A DNA stretch of 64,000 nucleotides from Solirubrobacterales bacterium (GCA_016712175.1 JADJRQ010000001.1:124001-188000); one strand, 5' to 3'. Positions 52,867 through 62,612 are shown, counted from the stretch's first letter. The notes: generated by a model from the sequence alone, not told the origin. Numbers and translations: made by a program.

Positions 52867-53958
52867 TCAAAGCTTGATTTCGACGGGGCCTTCGGGCGCG
52901 TTGACGCAGGTACGCACCATCTCGCCTTCAGCTCCGTGGATCTCGCCGGTCCGCAAATCGCGGAGCTGGCCCGAGCAAAGTTGCCCGACGCAGGTGTGGC
53001 AGATGCCCATGCGACACCCGAACGGCATCTCGATGCCGGCCTCTTCACCGGCGACGAGGATTGGCGTTCCAGCCTCGGCTTCGGCCGTGACCTTGCTCTT
53101 CTTGAAGGTGATGGTGCCGCCAGTTCCCTCTCCGGCATTCCCGCCGATCACTGGCTGGAAGCGTTCGACAACGAGCTGGCCGGCAAGACCTTCGGCCTCC
53201 CAGTGCGCCGGATCGTCGAGCATCTCCCGGGCCGGATGCAAGGTCTGGCGCTCCTGCCAGTCGGGGCAGAGGTTGTCGAGGTGCGGCGGCGCGATCCGGC
53301 CGGCCTTGGACGTCTCCTGGATATGAAGGTCGAGCCAGGTCCGGTCGGCAGCGAGCCGTCGCAGTTCCTCGCCGAAGATCACCCGGTCGGCATCCCTTGC
53401 CGAGTGGATGTGGACGATGTCGCAGTAGGCGCGACTACGGTCGATGCTGCGGATCATGCTCATGATCGGGGTGATTCCACTGCCGGCAGTGATGAAGAGA
53501 AGTCTCGGGGGGACCCGGTCGGGCAGGGTGAAGGTTCCTTCGACCCCGCCGAGCCGGACGATGTCACCGGGTTTGGCAGATCCGGTGAGCCAGGGCGAGA
53601 CCTTGCCCGAATCGACGAGCTTCGGGGTGATGGTGATGCAGCCGTCGGGCCGGTCGGCATCGGAAGTCAGTGAGTAGGCCCGCCAATGGTGGATCCCATC
53701 GACGACTACTCCGATCCGCAGGTACTGCCCGGCCTGGTGTCCGCCCCACTTGTAGCCGGGCTTGATCACCACAGTCACCGCGCCATCGGCCTCGGGATGA
53801 ATGCGCTCGATCCTTCCCCGCAGTTCCTGGGTCGACCACAGGGGATTGATCAGTTCGAGATAGTCGTCCGGCAGCAGCGGAGAGAAGAAAGACTCGACCG
53901 CCTTCAATGCACGACGGCGGTACTGCGGGACATTGGGCTGTGCTCCTCTCTCGGCCAT
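52867..53958 (-). CDS. Ferredoxin reductase-type electron donor for the desaturase
   Basis: A 363-residue flavo-iron-sulfur protein. FAD site RAYSLTSDADRP, NAD(P) site LLFITAGSGITPIMSMI, and a C-terminal plant-type 2Fe-2S domain CRMGICHTCVGQLCSG. The layout matches Rv3230c, partner of desaturase DesA3 in mycobacteria. Upstream of the desaturase and divergent from a TetR gene, so the three probably form one regulated unit. Confidence 0.88.
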   Translation of the reverse strand: MAERGAQPNVPQYRRRALKAVESFFSPLLPDDYLELINPLWSTQELRGRIERIHPEADGAVTVVIKPGYKWGGHQAGQYLRIGVVVDGIHHWRAYSLTSDADRPDGCITITPKLVDSGKVSPWLTGSAKPGDIVRLGGVEGTFTLPDRVPPRLLFITAGSGITPIMSMIRSIDRSRAYCDIVHIHSARDADRVIFGEELRRLAADRTWLDLHIQETSKAGRIAPPHLDNLCPDWQERQTLHPAREMLDDPAHWEAEGLAGQLVVERFQPVIGGNAGEGTGGTITFKKSKVTAEAEAGTPILVAGEEAGIEMPFGCRMGICHTCVGQLCSGQLRDLRTGEIHGAEGEMVRTCVNAPEGPVEIKL

Positions 53959-53984
53959 GAGGTAACTATGCCCGATTGAGAACG

Positions 53985-54012
53985 TTTGTCAAACATATGT
54001 TCACATGTCACA
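53985..54012. promoter_or_regulatory. Likely TetR operator between reductase and TetR genes
   Basis: AACATATGTT (53992-54001) is a perfect palindrome in TTTGTCAAACATATGTTCAC. It lies in the 75-bp divergent promoter. The adjacent TetR (54034) is the likely binder. Confidence 0.45.
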
Positions 54013-54033
54013 CGATCGGGGTAACATCAAGAC

Positions 54034-54711
54034 ATGACCAAAGCAGCCGCCCTTCCCCGCAAAGCCGAGCTCCGAAAGACCCGCGAACGCGATCTGATCG
54101 CAGTCACCCGGCGGCTGTTTGACGAACGCGGCATGCAGGATGCGCCGATCGAAGCGATCGCGCAAGAAGCCGGCATCGCCCGGGGGCTGATCTACCGCGA
54201 GTTCTCGTCGAAAGAAGAACTGTTCGTGGTCACGGTCACCGACTACCTCGTCGAGCTGGCCCACGAACTCGAAGACGCCCGCGCCCAGGGAGGCGCCCCC
54301 ACGGAAGAACTGGAAAGGGTCGCCCGCACCTACGCCGGCTTTTGCGTGCGTTATCCGGCCTTTCTTGACTGCGCCCTGTCCCTGATGAAACAGCCGGCAG
54401 AAGCACTTCAGGACATCGTCTCCGAATCACGGTTCTTCCGGCTCGGCCAGCTGATGGTCCGCTGCGTCAGCACTGTGGCGCTCACCCTTCACGAAGGCAA
54501 GGATGCCGGCGACTTCGCAATCGACGACCCCGACTATCTGGCCAACCTGCTCTGGACCCAGGCGCTTGGCGGCATGCACCTGGTGCGGATCGGGGTCGGT
54601 GTGCGGCAATCCGAAGCCGGGATGCTCGAGTTCTTCCCGATCGAACCCCAGCGCGTGGTCGAATCCTGTGTCGACGTCGCGATGACCTCAGTCGGGCTCA
54701 GACCCGCCTAG
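54034..54711 (+). CDS. TetR-family regulator
   Basis: A 225-residue regulator with an N-terminal HTH (PIEAIAQEAGIARGLIYREF then SSKEELFVVTV). It is divergent from the reductase-desaturase genes. TetR proteins next to desaturase-reductase pairs often sense acyl-CoA, but here this is inference. Confidence 0.85.
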   Translation: MTKAAALPRKAELRKTRERDLIAVTRRLFDERGMQDAPIEAIAQEAGIARGLIYREFSSKEELFVVTVTDYLVELAHELEDARAQGGAPTEELERVARTYAGFCVRYPAFLDCALSLMKQPAEALQDIVSESRFFRLGQLMVRCVSTVALTLHEGKDAGDFAIDDPDYLANLLWTQALGGMHLVRIGVGVRQSEAGMLEFFPIEPQRVVESCVDVAMTSVGLRPA

Positions 54712-54769
54712 ACCCCGGTCTCGGCCGGCAGGCGTCCGGTTCTCCCATGAAGGCATCCTAGCCGCGAGA

Positions 54770-56515
54770 TCAGCTCAGCTCGCGCTCCAGAAGTTCGTTG
54801 CCCTGCTCCAGCTGCGACCTTGTGGCCTTGCTCACTGCGGTCACTCCCGTCATGCGGTTGATCCGGGCGTGAACCTCACGGTGGCTCTCCCCCGTTCTCC
54901 TCGAGACGTCAGCAACCATCGTTCGTCGCTCTCCGCGCAGACGTTCACGGGCGGCGAAGGCTGATTCCCGCTTGGGTTCGGTTAACTCTGTTGCCACCGG
55001 AGGTTTCGGTTTGATCGCGGGCTTTGCCCGGCTGGTCGTCGCGGCGCCGGTAATCGCCGAGACCGATTGGGGTGTCTCGTCGATGTCGTCGGTTGCGAAG
55101 AGCTGCATCGTTGTCTGGGCAAGGATCGCTTCGTCGAGTTCGGCCGCGGTCGAATTGAGCATGTGAAAACCGTCGCCGACTTCGCCTCGCTCGGGCAGTT
55201 CGTGGTCGAGCTCCTCGAGCTCGTCTTCGAGTGAAGGCGCCAGGTCGATCGCGTGGCGGCGCTCCTTCTCGATCTCGAAAGCGAGCCGCTTGAGCCGCTC
55301 GTCGGCCGGCAGCAGCAAATAACTCATCTGCCGCCTCGGGCTCGGGGTGGTGCGAATGAAACGGCCGACGACCTGCCGGAAGAAGAGCTCGGTCCGGGCC
55401 GCGGTCGCATAGACGCCGACCCGCAGCCGGGGAATATCAACGCCTTCGGAGACCATCAGCACCGAAACGAGCCAGCGCTGTTCGCTCTCCGAGAACTTGG
55501 CGATACGGCGGCTGCCGTCCGGCTCGTCGCTCATCACGATCTCCGGGATCTCCCCGCAGATCATTCCCAAGCGCCGGGAAATCGCCCGGGCATGCTCCTG
55601 GTCCGACGCGATCACCAGCCCACCGGCGTCGGGGTGCCCCCCGGCCCGGACCTCTTCCAGCTTCCGGTCGGCATCGCGCAGCACCTCGCCCATCCAGTCG
55701 CCACCGGCATCGAGCGCGGTGCGCAGGCGCCGGGCAGATTCGGTTGCCGGCAGGACGAGGCCGAAGTCGGCGGTGCGGATCTTGCCGTCACTCTCCCACT
55801 CCATCTCGCCGTCATACGGCAGAAAGGTGACGGGCCGGCAGACCCGGTCAACCAGGGCCTCGGGGTAGCCGTAGGTGAAATCGGCGCTGCTCAGTCCGTC
55901 TTCGTCATAGGCAATCCAGGGAATCGCCTCGTTGTCGGACCGGAAAGGCGTGCCGGAGAGGAGGAGCCGGAAGCCGGCGTTCCCGAAAGCCTTGCGCGCG
56001 CTGACGCCCCAACTCGCCTGGTCACCCATGTGATGGGGCTCGTCGGCAATCACCAAGGTCGGCCGGCGGGAAGATGTGGCGTGGAGATCCGGATCAGCGG
56101 CAACCGTCTGGTAAGTCACGGCGACACCGTGAAAGTCCTCGGTCTCGGTGCCGTCGGAGTTCGGCCGGTTCGGCTCGAGGTCGATCCCGTAGCGGGCCGC
56201 ATCGAGCGCCCACTGGCGGCAAATGTGAGTGGTCGGACCGACCACGACAACCCGGGATACCTTGCCTTCACAGAGCATCCGGTGTGCCACCTTCAGACCG
56301 AAGGTGGTCTTGCCGGCCGCGGGAGTGGCCGAAGCGAGGAAGCTGGTGCCCGGATGGCTCTCCAGAGCGGAAAGCGCTTCAATCTGCCATTGCCGGAGGC
56401 GTCGGTCACCGGGCCAGGTGGGAAGGGCAATCCGGGGTCCGGAGCCGGGGTTCGAATAGGCGGAGGCGGTGCTCAAGGAGGGTCGAGAGTATGGGTTCAG
56501 GCGGTCGGAAAGCAT
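54770..56515 (-). CDS. DEAD/DEAH-box helicase (SF2)
   Basis: A 581-residue helicase. Walker A SATPAAGKTTF (near residue 65), Walker B VIADEPHHM (DEPH), SGTPFR, and the C-terminal VLMVSEGVDIPRLRVGVYAT and FRQVVGRFIRTT (motif VI). The last 120 residues are acidic then basic and of unknown role. Acts on nucleic acids; whether RNA or DNA is not clear. Not adjacent to nuclease or methylase genes, so no defence system is evident. Confidence 0.85.
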   Translation of the reverse strand: MLSDRLNPYSRPSLSTASAYSNPGSGPRIALPTWPGDRRLRQWQIEALSALESHPGTSFLASATPAAGKTTFGLKVAHRMLCEGKVSRVVVVGPTTHICRQWALDAARYGIDLEPNRPNSDGTETEDFHGVAVTYQTVAADPDLHATSSRRPTLVIADEPHHMGDQASWGVSARKAFGNAGFRLLLSGTPFRSDNEAIPWIAYDEDGLSSADFTYGYPEALVDRVCRPVTFLPYDGEMEWESDGKIRTADFGLVLPATESARRLRTALDAGGDWMGEVLRDADRKLEEVRAGGHPDAGGLVIASDQEHARAISRRLGMICGEIPEIVMSDEPDGSRRIAKFSESEQRWLVSVLMVSEGVDIPRLRVGVYATAARTELFFRQVVGRFIRTTPSPRRQMSYLLLPADERLKRLAFEIEKERRHAIDLAPSLEDELEELDHELPERGEVGDGFHMLNSTAAELDEAILAQTTMQLFATDDIDETPQSVSAITGAATTSRAKPAIKPKPPVATELTEPKRESAFAARERLRGERRTMVADVSRRTGESHREVHARINRMTGVTAVSKATRSQLEQGNELLERELS

Positions 56516-56598
56516 TCCGCCGACGAGGTCATTTCGGGGCCCTCGATCGCGCTATAGTGCCTCGCTTCTCGCCGGGCCCTCTGCGGCCGCCGGGCGGC

Positions 56599-57525
56599 TC
56601 AGACGTAACGACCGGCCGCCCGGGCGGCCTCTGCTCCGTAGGAGCCGCCGAAGAGGATCGCGTGGATCAGGAGGGGCTGGATCTGCCAGAGCTCGACCCG
56701 TTCATTGTGGTCCGGTGCGAGCGGGAATTCTTCGCGGTAGGCCCCCATGAACCGGTCGGAAGGGGCGCCGAAGAGGGCAAGCATTGCGAGGTCCAGCTCA
56801 CGATGGGCTCCGTGAGCGGCCGGATCGATCAGCCAGGGGCGCCCGTCGGTTCCGACCAGGATGTTGCCCGACCAGAGATCGCCATGGGTCCGCGCCGGCG
56901 GCTCCGGTGGACCTGCGAACTCGTTGATCCGACCGCAGAGCTTTTCGATTCGGGCGACCTGATCGGATTCGACTACGCCGCAGTCGATCGCCTGTCGGGC
57001 GAGACCCTCGAGGCGACGCGCATAGCAGGGGCCGAAACCATTTTGGGTGTCCTGATCTACGAAATCACCAAGGTTGACCGGCCCGACCATCAGGCCGCCC
57101 TCCGGCGCGCCATCCGGCAACTGACCGTAGGCAGCGGCCTCCTGGCGGTGGAGACGGGCAAGGCCCCGCCCCAGCGCAGCCTCGCCGTTCGAATCGAGAC
57201 GACCGCCTGGTTCGATCCATTCGAGCAGGAGCCCGGGCTGCTCCCCCGGGACGACTCCGAGCACTTCGGGCACCGGCAGCTCACCCACTGCGGCCAGCCA
57301 CTCAAGACCAGCTGCCTCGACTTTGAATTCCCGGGCCGGAGCCCCTGGCCGGCTCTTCAGGAAGGCTTCCGTTCCATCGTCCAGCCGAAGTTTCCAGGCC
57401 TGGTTAATGTCGCCGCCCGCGCAGTTGACAACATCTTCGAGTTGACGGCCCACGACCCTTGCGGCAGCCTCGAAAAGCCCGTGCGAGACTCCGGTCTTCG
57501 GTCTGGACTTCTCTCCCATCTCCAT
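56599..57525 (-). CDS. Fructosamine kinase family protein
   Basis: A 308-residue kinase of the fructosamine-3-kinase group. Substrate/ATP parts include GGDINQAWKLRLDDGTEAFL and the catalytic loop ARTHGDLWSGNILVG followed by LIDPAAHGAHRELDLAM. Phosphorylates ketoamine adducts on proteins so that they detach. Start at ATG 57519 or 57525. Divergent from the epimerase-CHAD gene, both dealing with sugars. Confidence 0.87.
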   Translation of the reverse strand: MEMGEKSRPKTGVSHGLFEAAARVVGRQLEDVVNCAGGDINQAWKLRLDDGTEAFLKSRPGAPAREFKVEAAGLEWLAAVGELPVPEVLGVVPGEQPGLLLEWIEPGGRLDSNGEAALGRGLARLHRQEAAAYGQLPDGAPEGGLMVGPVNLGDFVDQDTQNGFGPCYARRLEGLARQAIDCGVVESDQVARIEKLCGRINEFAGPPEPPARTHGDLWSGNILVGTDGRPWLIDPAAHGAHRELDLAMLALFGAPSDRFMGAYREEFPLAPDHNERVELWQIQPLLIHAILFGGSYGAEAARAAGRYV

Positions 57526-57601
57526 CCCTCCAGATTAAACCCGTCACCGGCGTTCCCGCCTCGTTTACACCGCCGCAACCCGAATTCGCGATCATCCGGG
57601 C

Positions 57602-59428
57602 ATGAGCCTGCGCGCGATCCGAATCGAATCCGGCAGCGGCCTCTCGGCGACCTTCGTGCCGGAAGCCGGAATGATCGGTATTTCTCTGCGTCATGACGGC
57701 GAAGAACTTCTCGGACAGCGCCGGGGCCTTGAGGGTTACGTCGAGTCGGGCAAGACCATGGGACTACCGATCCTCTACCCCTGGGCGAACCGGCTCTCAA
57801 AGGACGAATACGAGTTCGAAGGACGAACGGTCAGGGTCGAACCGGATGCTTTCGGCGTGCGGCGCGACGAGAACGGACTGGCGATCCACGGGACCCTGGC
57901 GGCATCGCCCCTCTGGGTCGTCGAAGACGCTTCCGCCGGGAATCAGCTTGAGGCAGCAAGGCTGACCGCTTCGCTCGACTTCGCTGCCCACCCCGAACTC
58001 CTGGCGAGCTTCCCTTTCCCCCACCGTCTCGAACTCGAGATGAGCATCGAAGGCGAAGCTCTCTCGGTGACCGCGACCGTGGTCAATACCGGAGACGGTC
58101 CCATGCCTCTCGCATTCGGGTTCCATCCCTACCTGACCCTGCCGGGCGGACCCCGCCAGGGCTGGCGGATCGAATTGCCCGCCCGCCAGGCGCTCGAATT
58201 CGACCAACGAGGCATCCCCGTGGAAGGTTCCACCAGCCTCAAAGCCGGCACCGAAAAACTCGGCGACCGGTCCTTTGACGACGGCTTCACCGGCATCGAA
58301 GCCGGGGCCGCCTTCGCGGTGTCGGACGGCCGGCGGCGGATCGTCGTCCGGTTCGACCAGGGCTACAGCGCTGCCCAGATATTTGCCCCGGCTGGCGAAG
58401 ACCTGATCTGCTTCGAACCGATGAAAGCACCGACCGACGCCCTGGTCAGCGGCTGGGACCTGCCATCCGTCGCCCCTGGCGATTCGGACAACTCAAGGTT
58501 CACTATCAGCGTCGGCCCCGGAAGCGGGTCAGAGCAATCGGAAAGCAGGAGCTACCGCTTCGAGCGGGTGAACCCGGCCAGTGAGGTCAGGCGGGTGGCC
58601 CGCGGCCGCGTCGAGTCGGCACTGAAGAGCCTCCGTGACTCTGACCCCGCGGCCCGCGCCGAATCGGTTCACGAAGCGCGCAAGGATATGAAGAAGGTGC
58701 GAGCCGTGCTGCGGCTGGTCCGGGACGACCTCGGCAAGGAAACGTTCCGAACGGAGAACCGCCGGTACCGCGATGCGGCACGAATACTCTCCGACTCGCG
58801 CGACAGCGAAGTACTGGTCGAAACGCTCGAAGCACTGGTCGAGTCACAGCCCGACATCGCGACGGGAGCCGGGCCCCTGATCATCGCCTTCGACCAGCGG
58901 CGCCAGCGGGACCGGGAATCCGGGGGCACTTCAATCGACTCCCGCCTCGAGCGGGCAGCACAGACGATCGAAGAGGGCAGCCGCCTGATCGACGGTTGGA
59001 ACCTCTCCGAATCGGACTGGCAGCTCTTTGCCGGCGGCCTGCGGAGGACCTACCGCGACGGTTGGCGGCGGCTCGAGGAAGTTGAAGCCTCGGCAACGCC
59101 CGAGGCCGTCCACGAATGGCGAAAGCGGGTCAAGGACCTCTGGTACCAGCTGCAGCTGCTACGGAATTCATGGAAGGAGGGCCTGAAGTCACCGGTCAAG
59201 GAGGTCGGGCACCTGGCCGAAATGCTCGGTGAATACAATGATTTTTCGGTCCTGCTCGACGCGCTCGATGCGGATCACGGTGCCGATCCGGCAACCGCGG
59301 GACTGAAGACACTCGCCACCCTCCGTCAGGCGGAAATCCTTGAGGAGGCCCTGCCCCTGGGCCAAAGGATCTATGCCGAGAAGCCACGGCAGTTCACTGA
59401 CCGGATCGGCAGCTACTGGTCGGTCTGA
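57602..59428 (+). CDS. Aldose 1-epimerase-like domain fused to a CHAD domain
   Basis: A 608-residue fusion. Residues 1-305 are a galactose mutarotase-like fold with the catalytic-type positions His96 (LAIHG), His175 (FGFHPY) and Glu272 (CFEPM). Residues 325-608 are a CHAD domain with its two conserved His/Arg/Lys helices (SVHEARKDMKKVRAVLRL, and AVHEWRKRVKDLWYQLQLL). CHAD binds polyphosphate through these residues. No frame break or gap separates them. Downstream small genes lie on the same strand. Confidence 0.85.
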   Translation: MSLRAIRIESGSGLSATFVPEAGMIGISLRHDGEELLGQRRGLEGYVESGKTMGLPILYPWANRLSKDEYEFEGRTVRVEPDAFGVRRDENGLAIHGTLAASPLWVVEDASAGNQLEAARLTASLDFAAHPELLASFPFPHRLELEMSIEGEALSVTATVVNTGDGPMPLAFGFHPYLTLPGGPRQGWRIELPARQALEFDQRGIPVEGSTSLKAGTEKLGDRSFDDGFTGIEAGAAFAVSDGRRRIVVRFDQGYSAAQIFAPAGEDLICFEPMKAPTDALVSGWDLPSVAPGDSDNSRFTISVGPGSGSEQSESRSYRFERVNPASEVRRVARGRVESALKSLRDSDPAARAESVHEARKDMKKVRAVLRLVRDDLGKETFRTENRRYRDAARILSDSRDSEVLVETLEALVESQPDIATGAGPLIIAFDQRRQRDRESGGTSIDSRLERAAQTIEEGSRLIDGWNLSESDWQLFAGGLRRTYRDGWRRLEEVEASATPEAVHEWRKRVKDLWYQLQLLRNSWKEGLKSPVKEVGHLAEMLGEYNDFSVLLDALDADHGADPATAGLKTLATLRQAEILEEALPLGQRIYAEKPRQFTDRIGSYWSV

Positions 59429-59482
59429 CCGCTCCCGGCCGGAAAACCGTCTCCGGCACCTGCCGACGGGTACTCTTTGCCC

Positions 59483-59728
59483 ATGCCTTTCAAACATGAC
59501 AAAGAGCAGGAAAAGCGGGAGTCGGACCGGGCGGTTGAAGAAGCCGGCGGTGGCGAATCGGAGGGTTTTGAACAGTCCGAAAAAGCGCTGATCAACCAGG
59601 CCGAGAACTTCGACCAAGGACGCAACCCGAAATACGACGCGGGCAAAGTCGAGGCGGAGCGATCCCCTGCGACATACGGCGAGGCCGACGAAGAGCACTC
59701 CAGCGAACGTGAAGACATGGATCGCTGA
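59483..59728 (+). CDS. Small acidic hydrophilic protein
   Basis: An 81-residue protein rich in Glu, Lys and Gln (MPFKHDKEQEKRESDRAVEE; EQSEKALINQAENFDQGRNP), without hydrophobic segments, likely disordered. No family known. ATG 59483 is preferred over 59477. It overlaps the next gene by 20 bp if that starts at 59709. Confidence 0.55.
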   Translation: MPFKHDKEQEKRESDRAVEEAGGGESEGFEQSEKALINQAENFDQGRNPKYDAGKVEAERSPATYGEADEEHSSEREDMDR

Positions 59729-61049
59729 GGTGCCCGGGGGCCGCGCGCCCGTAGCGATCGTCGGTGCCGGACTGGCTGGACTCAAGTGTGCGCTTGAGCT
59801 TCAGGATTTCGGGGTCCACTTCCAGATCTACGAAGCGTCCGACGGAGTTGGTGGCCGGGCTCGGACTGACACGGTCGACGGCTTCCGGCTCGACCGTGGA
59901 TTCCAGGTCCTGCTGAGCGCCTACCCGGAAGCTCGCAAGACCTTCGACTACGACGCCCTCGCACTGGGCTCGTTCGTTCCGGGAGCCCGCGTCCGCATCA
60001 ACGACTCTTTCGCCAAGTTCGCAGACCCCTTGCGTTCGCCCCGCTCGGCGCCAGCCTCTTCCATCTCGCTCGTCGGCAATCTGGCCGACAAGTTCCGCGT
60101 CGCCCGAATGTGGCGGGACCTGACTTCCACCGACCCCCAGGACCTCGTCCGACGGCCGGAAACGAGCGCCATCCTCTCACTTGAGAAGCGCGGCTTCACC
60201 TCCGGGATGATCGAAGACTTCTTCCGGCCTTTCTTCGGCGGTGTCTTCATCGACCCCGACCTGAAGACTTCCAGCCGGTTGATGGAGATCTTCTTCCGCT
60301 GCTTCTCGACTGGTGACACCTCCCTGCCAGCCGGCGGCATGGGTGCCCTTGCCGACCAGATGGCCGCCCGGCTCCCCGGTGGCACCATCACTTTCGGAAG
60401 GCGGGTGACCGCCGTCGAGTCCGAAGCGATCGAGTTCGAAGACGGAAGCCGCGTCGAAACCTCCGCGGTGGTTGTCGCCACCGAAGAGAGTGTCGCGTCC
60501 GGCCTTTGCGGCCTGCCTGCCCCGGTCGGCGTCCGGACCACCACCTGCCTCTACTTCGATGCACCGGAGCAAGACATCAACGGCGGCTGGCTGATCCTCT
60601 CTCCCGCCGGCAAGGGTCCGATCAACGAAGTCGCCGTCCCCAGCGCGGTCGCCGCGGGTTACGCACCGCAAGGTCGTTCACTGGTCGCGGTCAGCGTCCT
60701 CGGCCAGGAAACCGACCGGGCAGACTTGCACGAGTCAGTCATCACCCAACTCGGGGACTGGTTCGGCGAGACCAACGTCTCCGCGTGGCAGCACCTCAAG
60801 ACCTACCGCATCGAACACGCGCTGCCAGCCTTCGAATCCGGACGCCAGAAGCCGGACGGCGAACCGCCCCTGCTCGATTCCGGCGTCTTCATTTGCGGCG
60901 ACCATCGCGAGACTCCGTCCATCCAGGGAGCACTCGTTTCCGGCCGGAAGGCCGCGGGAGCCGTATCGAATGCCTCGGCGCAGACCGGTCAGTACCGGTC
61001 GGGCCACTTTGAATCCACCAAGAACGGCTCCCTGTCCCTGCCGGGGTAG
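59709..61049 (+). CDS. FAD-dependent oxidoreductase (amine oxidase/phytoene desaturase-like)
   Basis: A 446-residue flavoprotein. FAD motif VAIVGAGLAGLKCALELQDF, then GVGGRARTDTVDGFRLDRGF, and the C-terminal FICGDHRETPSIQGALVSGR. Part of the flavin amine oxidase group; the substrate is unknown. Start GTG 59709 overlaps the previous gene; GTG 59730, right after its stop, is the alternative. Confidence 0.83.
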   Translation: MKTWIAEVPGGRAPVAIVGAGLAGLKCALELQDFGVHFQIYEASDGVGGRARTDTVDGFRLDRGFQVLLSAYPEARKTFDYDALALGSFVPGARVRINDSFAKFADPLRSPRSAPASSISLVGNLADKFRVARMWRDLTSTDPQDLVRRPETSAILSLEKRGFTSGMIEDFFRPFFGGVFIDPDLKTSSRLMEIFFRCFSTGDTSLPAGGMGALADQMAARLPGGTITFGRRVTAVESEAIEFEDGSRVETSAVVVATEESVASGLCGLPAPVGVRTTTCLYFDAPEQDINGGWLILSPAGKGPINEVAVPSAVAAGYAPQGRSLVAVSVLGQETDRADLHESVITQLGDWFGETNVSAWQHLKTYRIEHALPAFESGRQKPDGEPPLLDSGVFICGDHRETPSIQGALVSGRKAAGAVSNASAQTGQYRSGHFESTKNGSLSLPG

Positions 61050-61058
61050 GCTGGGTGA

Positions 61059-62165
61059 ATGACATCTTCCGCTTACGACTACGTAGTCAGCCGAGCCAAC
61101 ATCCGTGACGGTTCGATCCGCCCGGCACCGGTGGCGGGCGAGGTCGATCTGGCCCCCGGACAGGTCCTCCTGAGGATCGACAACTTCTCGATCAGCGCCA
61201 ACAACGTCACCTATGCCGCGATGGGCGAAGCGATGAACTACTGGAAGTTCTTCCCCTCCGGCGACGAGTCAACCGGCCTGGTCCCGGCCTGGGGCTATTG
61301 CGAAGTCCTGCGCTCCGAGCACGACGGCCTGCCCGTCGGCAAGCGGATCTACGGATACATGCCGATGTCAACCCATTTCGTGGTCGAGCCGACCGATGTC
61401 TCCGACTCCGGATTCGTCGACGGAGCCGCCCACCGTGCCGATTTGCCTGCGGTCTACAACCGATACGGATACGTCACGCCGGAAGACGGCAACGGCGAGT
61501 CCCGCGAGCCCTACGTCGCCCTTTTCGGTCCACTGTTCCTGACTTCCTGGCTGCTCGCCGACGAGATCGCAGAGGAGGACTTCTACGGAGCCACCCGCCT
61601 GATCTGCTCGAGCGCCTCCAGCAAGACGGCGCTCAGCCTGGCCTTCATGATCAAGCGCGACCACAGCGACAAGGTCACCCTGGTCGGCCTTACGTCAGAC
61701 GGCAACAAAAGTTTCGTCGATGGCACCGGTTTCTATGAAGAAGTGGTCACTTACGACGACCTCGATCAGCTCAATGCTGACAACCCGAGCGCCTACGTCG
61801 ATTTTGGCGGAAGTGCCGACCTGCGCGGGCGTGTTCACAAGCGCTTCGGCGAGAGCCTGGTCGCCGACGTCGTCGTCGGTGCTGCCGACTGGGAAGAGCT
61901 CGCGCCCGTCCCGGGGGCCGAACCTTTGTCCGGCCCGAAGCCCAGCTTCTTCTTCGCGCCGAACCGTGTCGCCAAGAGAAACGAAGACTGGGGAGCCGCC
62001 GAGCTCCGGCGAAAGATCGCCGGCGATCAGGAGGCCTTCATCGATGCGAGCAAGGGCTGGATGACGATACGAACAGGCCAGGGACCGGAGGACCTGCAGC
62101 GGACCTTCAGTGAGTTCCTCGACGGCAAGGTTGATCCGGCCGAGGGCTGGAACATCAGGCCCTGA
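61059..62165 (+). CDS. DUF2855 family protein
   Basis: A 368-residue protein similar to DUF2855, a distant relative of the MDR/quinone reductase fold. NNVTYAAMGEAMNYWKFFPS and GYMPMSTHFVVEPTDVS are typical. No clear nucleotide-binding glycine motif (ICSSASSKTALSLAFMIK stands in its place). Function unknown. Starts 9 bp after the FAD gene, likely same transcript. Confidence 0.8.
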   Translation: MTSSAYDYVVSRANIRDGSIRPAPVAGEVDLAPGQVLLRIDNFSISANNVTYAAMGEAMNYWKFFPSGDESTGLVPAWGYCEVLRSEHDGLPVGKRIYGYMPMSTHFVVEPTDVSDSGFVDGAAHRADLPAVYNRYGYVTPEDGNGESREPYVALFGPLFLTSWLLADEIAEEDFYGATRLICSSASSKTALSLAFMIKRDHSDKVTLVGLTSDGNKSFVDGTGFYEEVVTYDDLDQLNADNPSAYVDFGGSADLRGRVHKRFGESLVADVVVGAADWEELAPVPGAEPLSGPKPSFFFAPNRVAKRNEDWGAAELRRKIAGDQEAFIDASKGWMTIRTGQGPEDLQRTFSEFLDGKVDPAEGWNIRP

Positions 62166-62219
62166 CCCCCGGCTTTGGCCGGAGGGCCAGAACCGGAGAA
62201 TCAGTGACCGTTCGTGATC

Positions 62220-62612
62220 TCAGCCCGCCAGGCTGGCTTCCAGGTTGATCTCGGGAACACCGGCCAGTGCCTTGCTCACCGGACAGCCGGCCTTGGCATC
62301 GTTGGCGCGAGCGATGAACTCGGCTTCGTTGACGCCGGGCACGACTCCAACCGTCTTCAGGTTGATCTGAGTGATGGTCGGCGCGCCGTCGACCATCCGG
62401 ATCTGAACCGAAGCATCGGTCTTGATCGAATCCGGCGGAGTTCCGGCCTCCGTGAGAACGAGCGAGAGGGCCATCGAGAAGCACGAGGCATGGGCCGCCG
62501 CGATCAACTGCTCCGGGTTCGCTCCGGGGCCGTCCTCGAAGGCCCTTTCCGATACCCAGGCTGCGGAGTGGCTGAACCTCGCCCGGTCAGGGGATGAAAA
62601 GGCTTTCGGCAA
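62220..62612 (-). CDS. OsmC-family peroxiredoxin with replaced N-terminus
   Basis: A 130-residue frame. From ERAFEDGPGANPEQLIAAAH the sequence is OsmC-like, with a catalytic Cys in ASCFSMALSL and the second Cys in AGCPVSKAL; these reduce organic hydroperoxides. The first 21 residues are not OsmC sequence: they are antisense to a dead sigma gene (62545-62835). The usual first beta strands are missing, so folding is doubtful. Confidence 0.7.
   Translation of the reverse strand: MPKAFSSPDRARFSHSAAWVSERAFEDGPGANPEQLIAAAHASCFSMALSLVLTEAGTPPDSIKTDASVQIRMVDGAPTITQINLKTVGVVPGVNEAEFIARANDAKAGCPVSKALAGVPEINLEASLAG

Noticed and set aside
54770..57525. A defence island around the SF2 helicase
   Set aside because: No nuclease, methylase or other partner is present; the neighbours are a TetR and a fructosamine kinase.
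56074..57696. A 540-residue plus-strand frame
   Set aside because: Covers the helicase N-terminus and the fructosamine kinase, both real on the minus strand.
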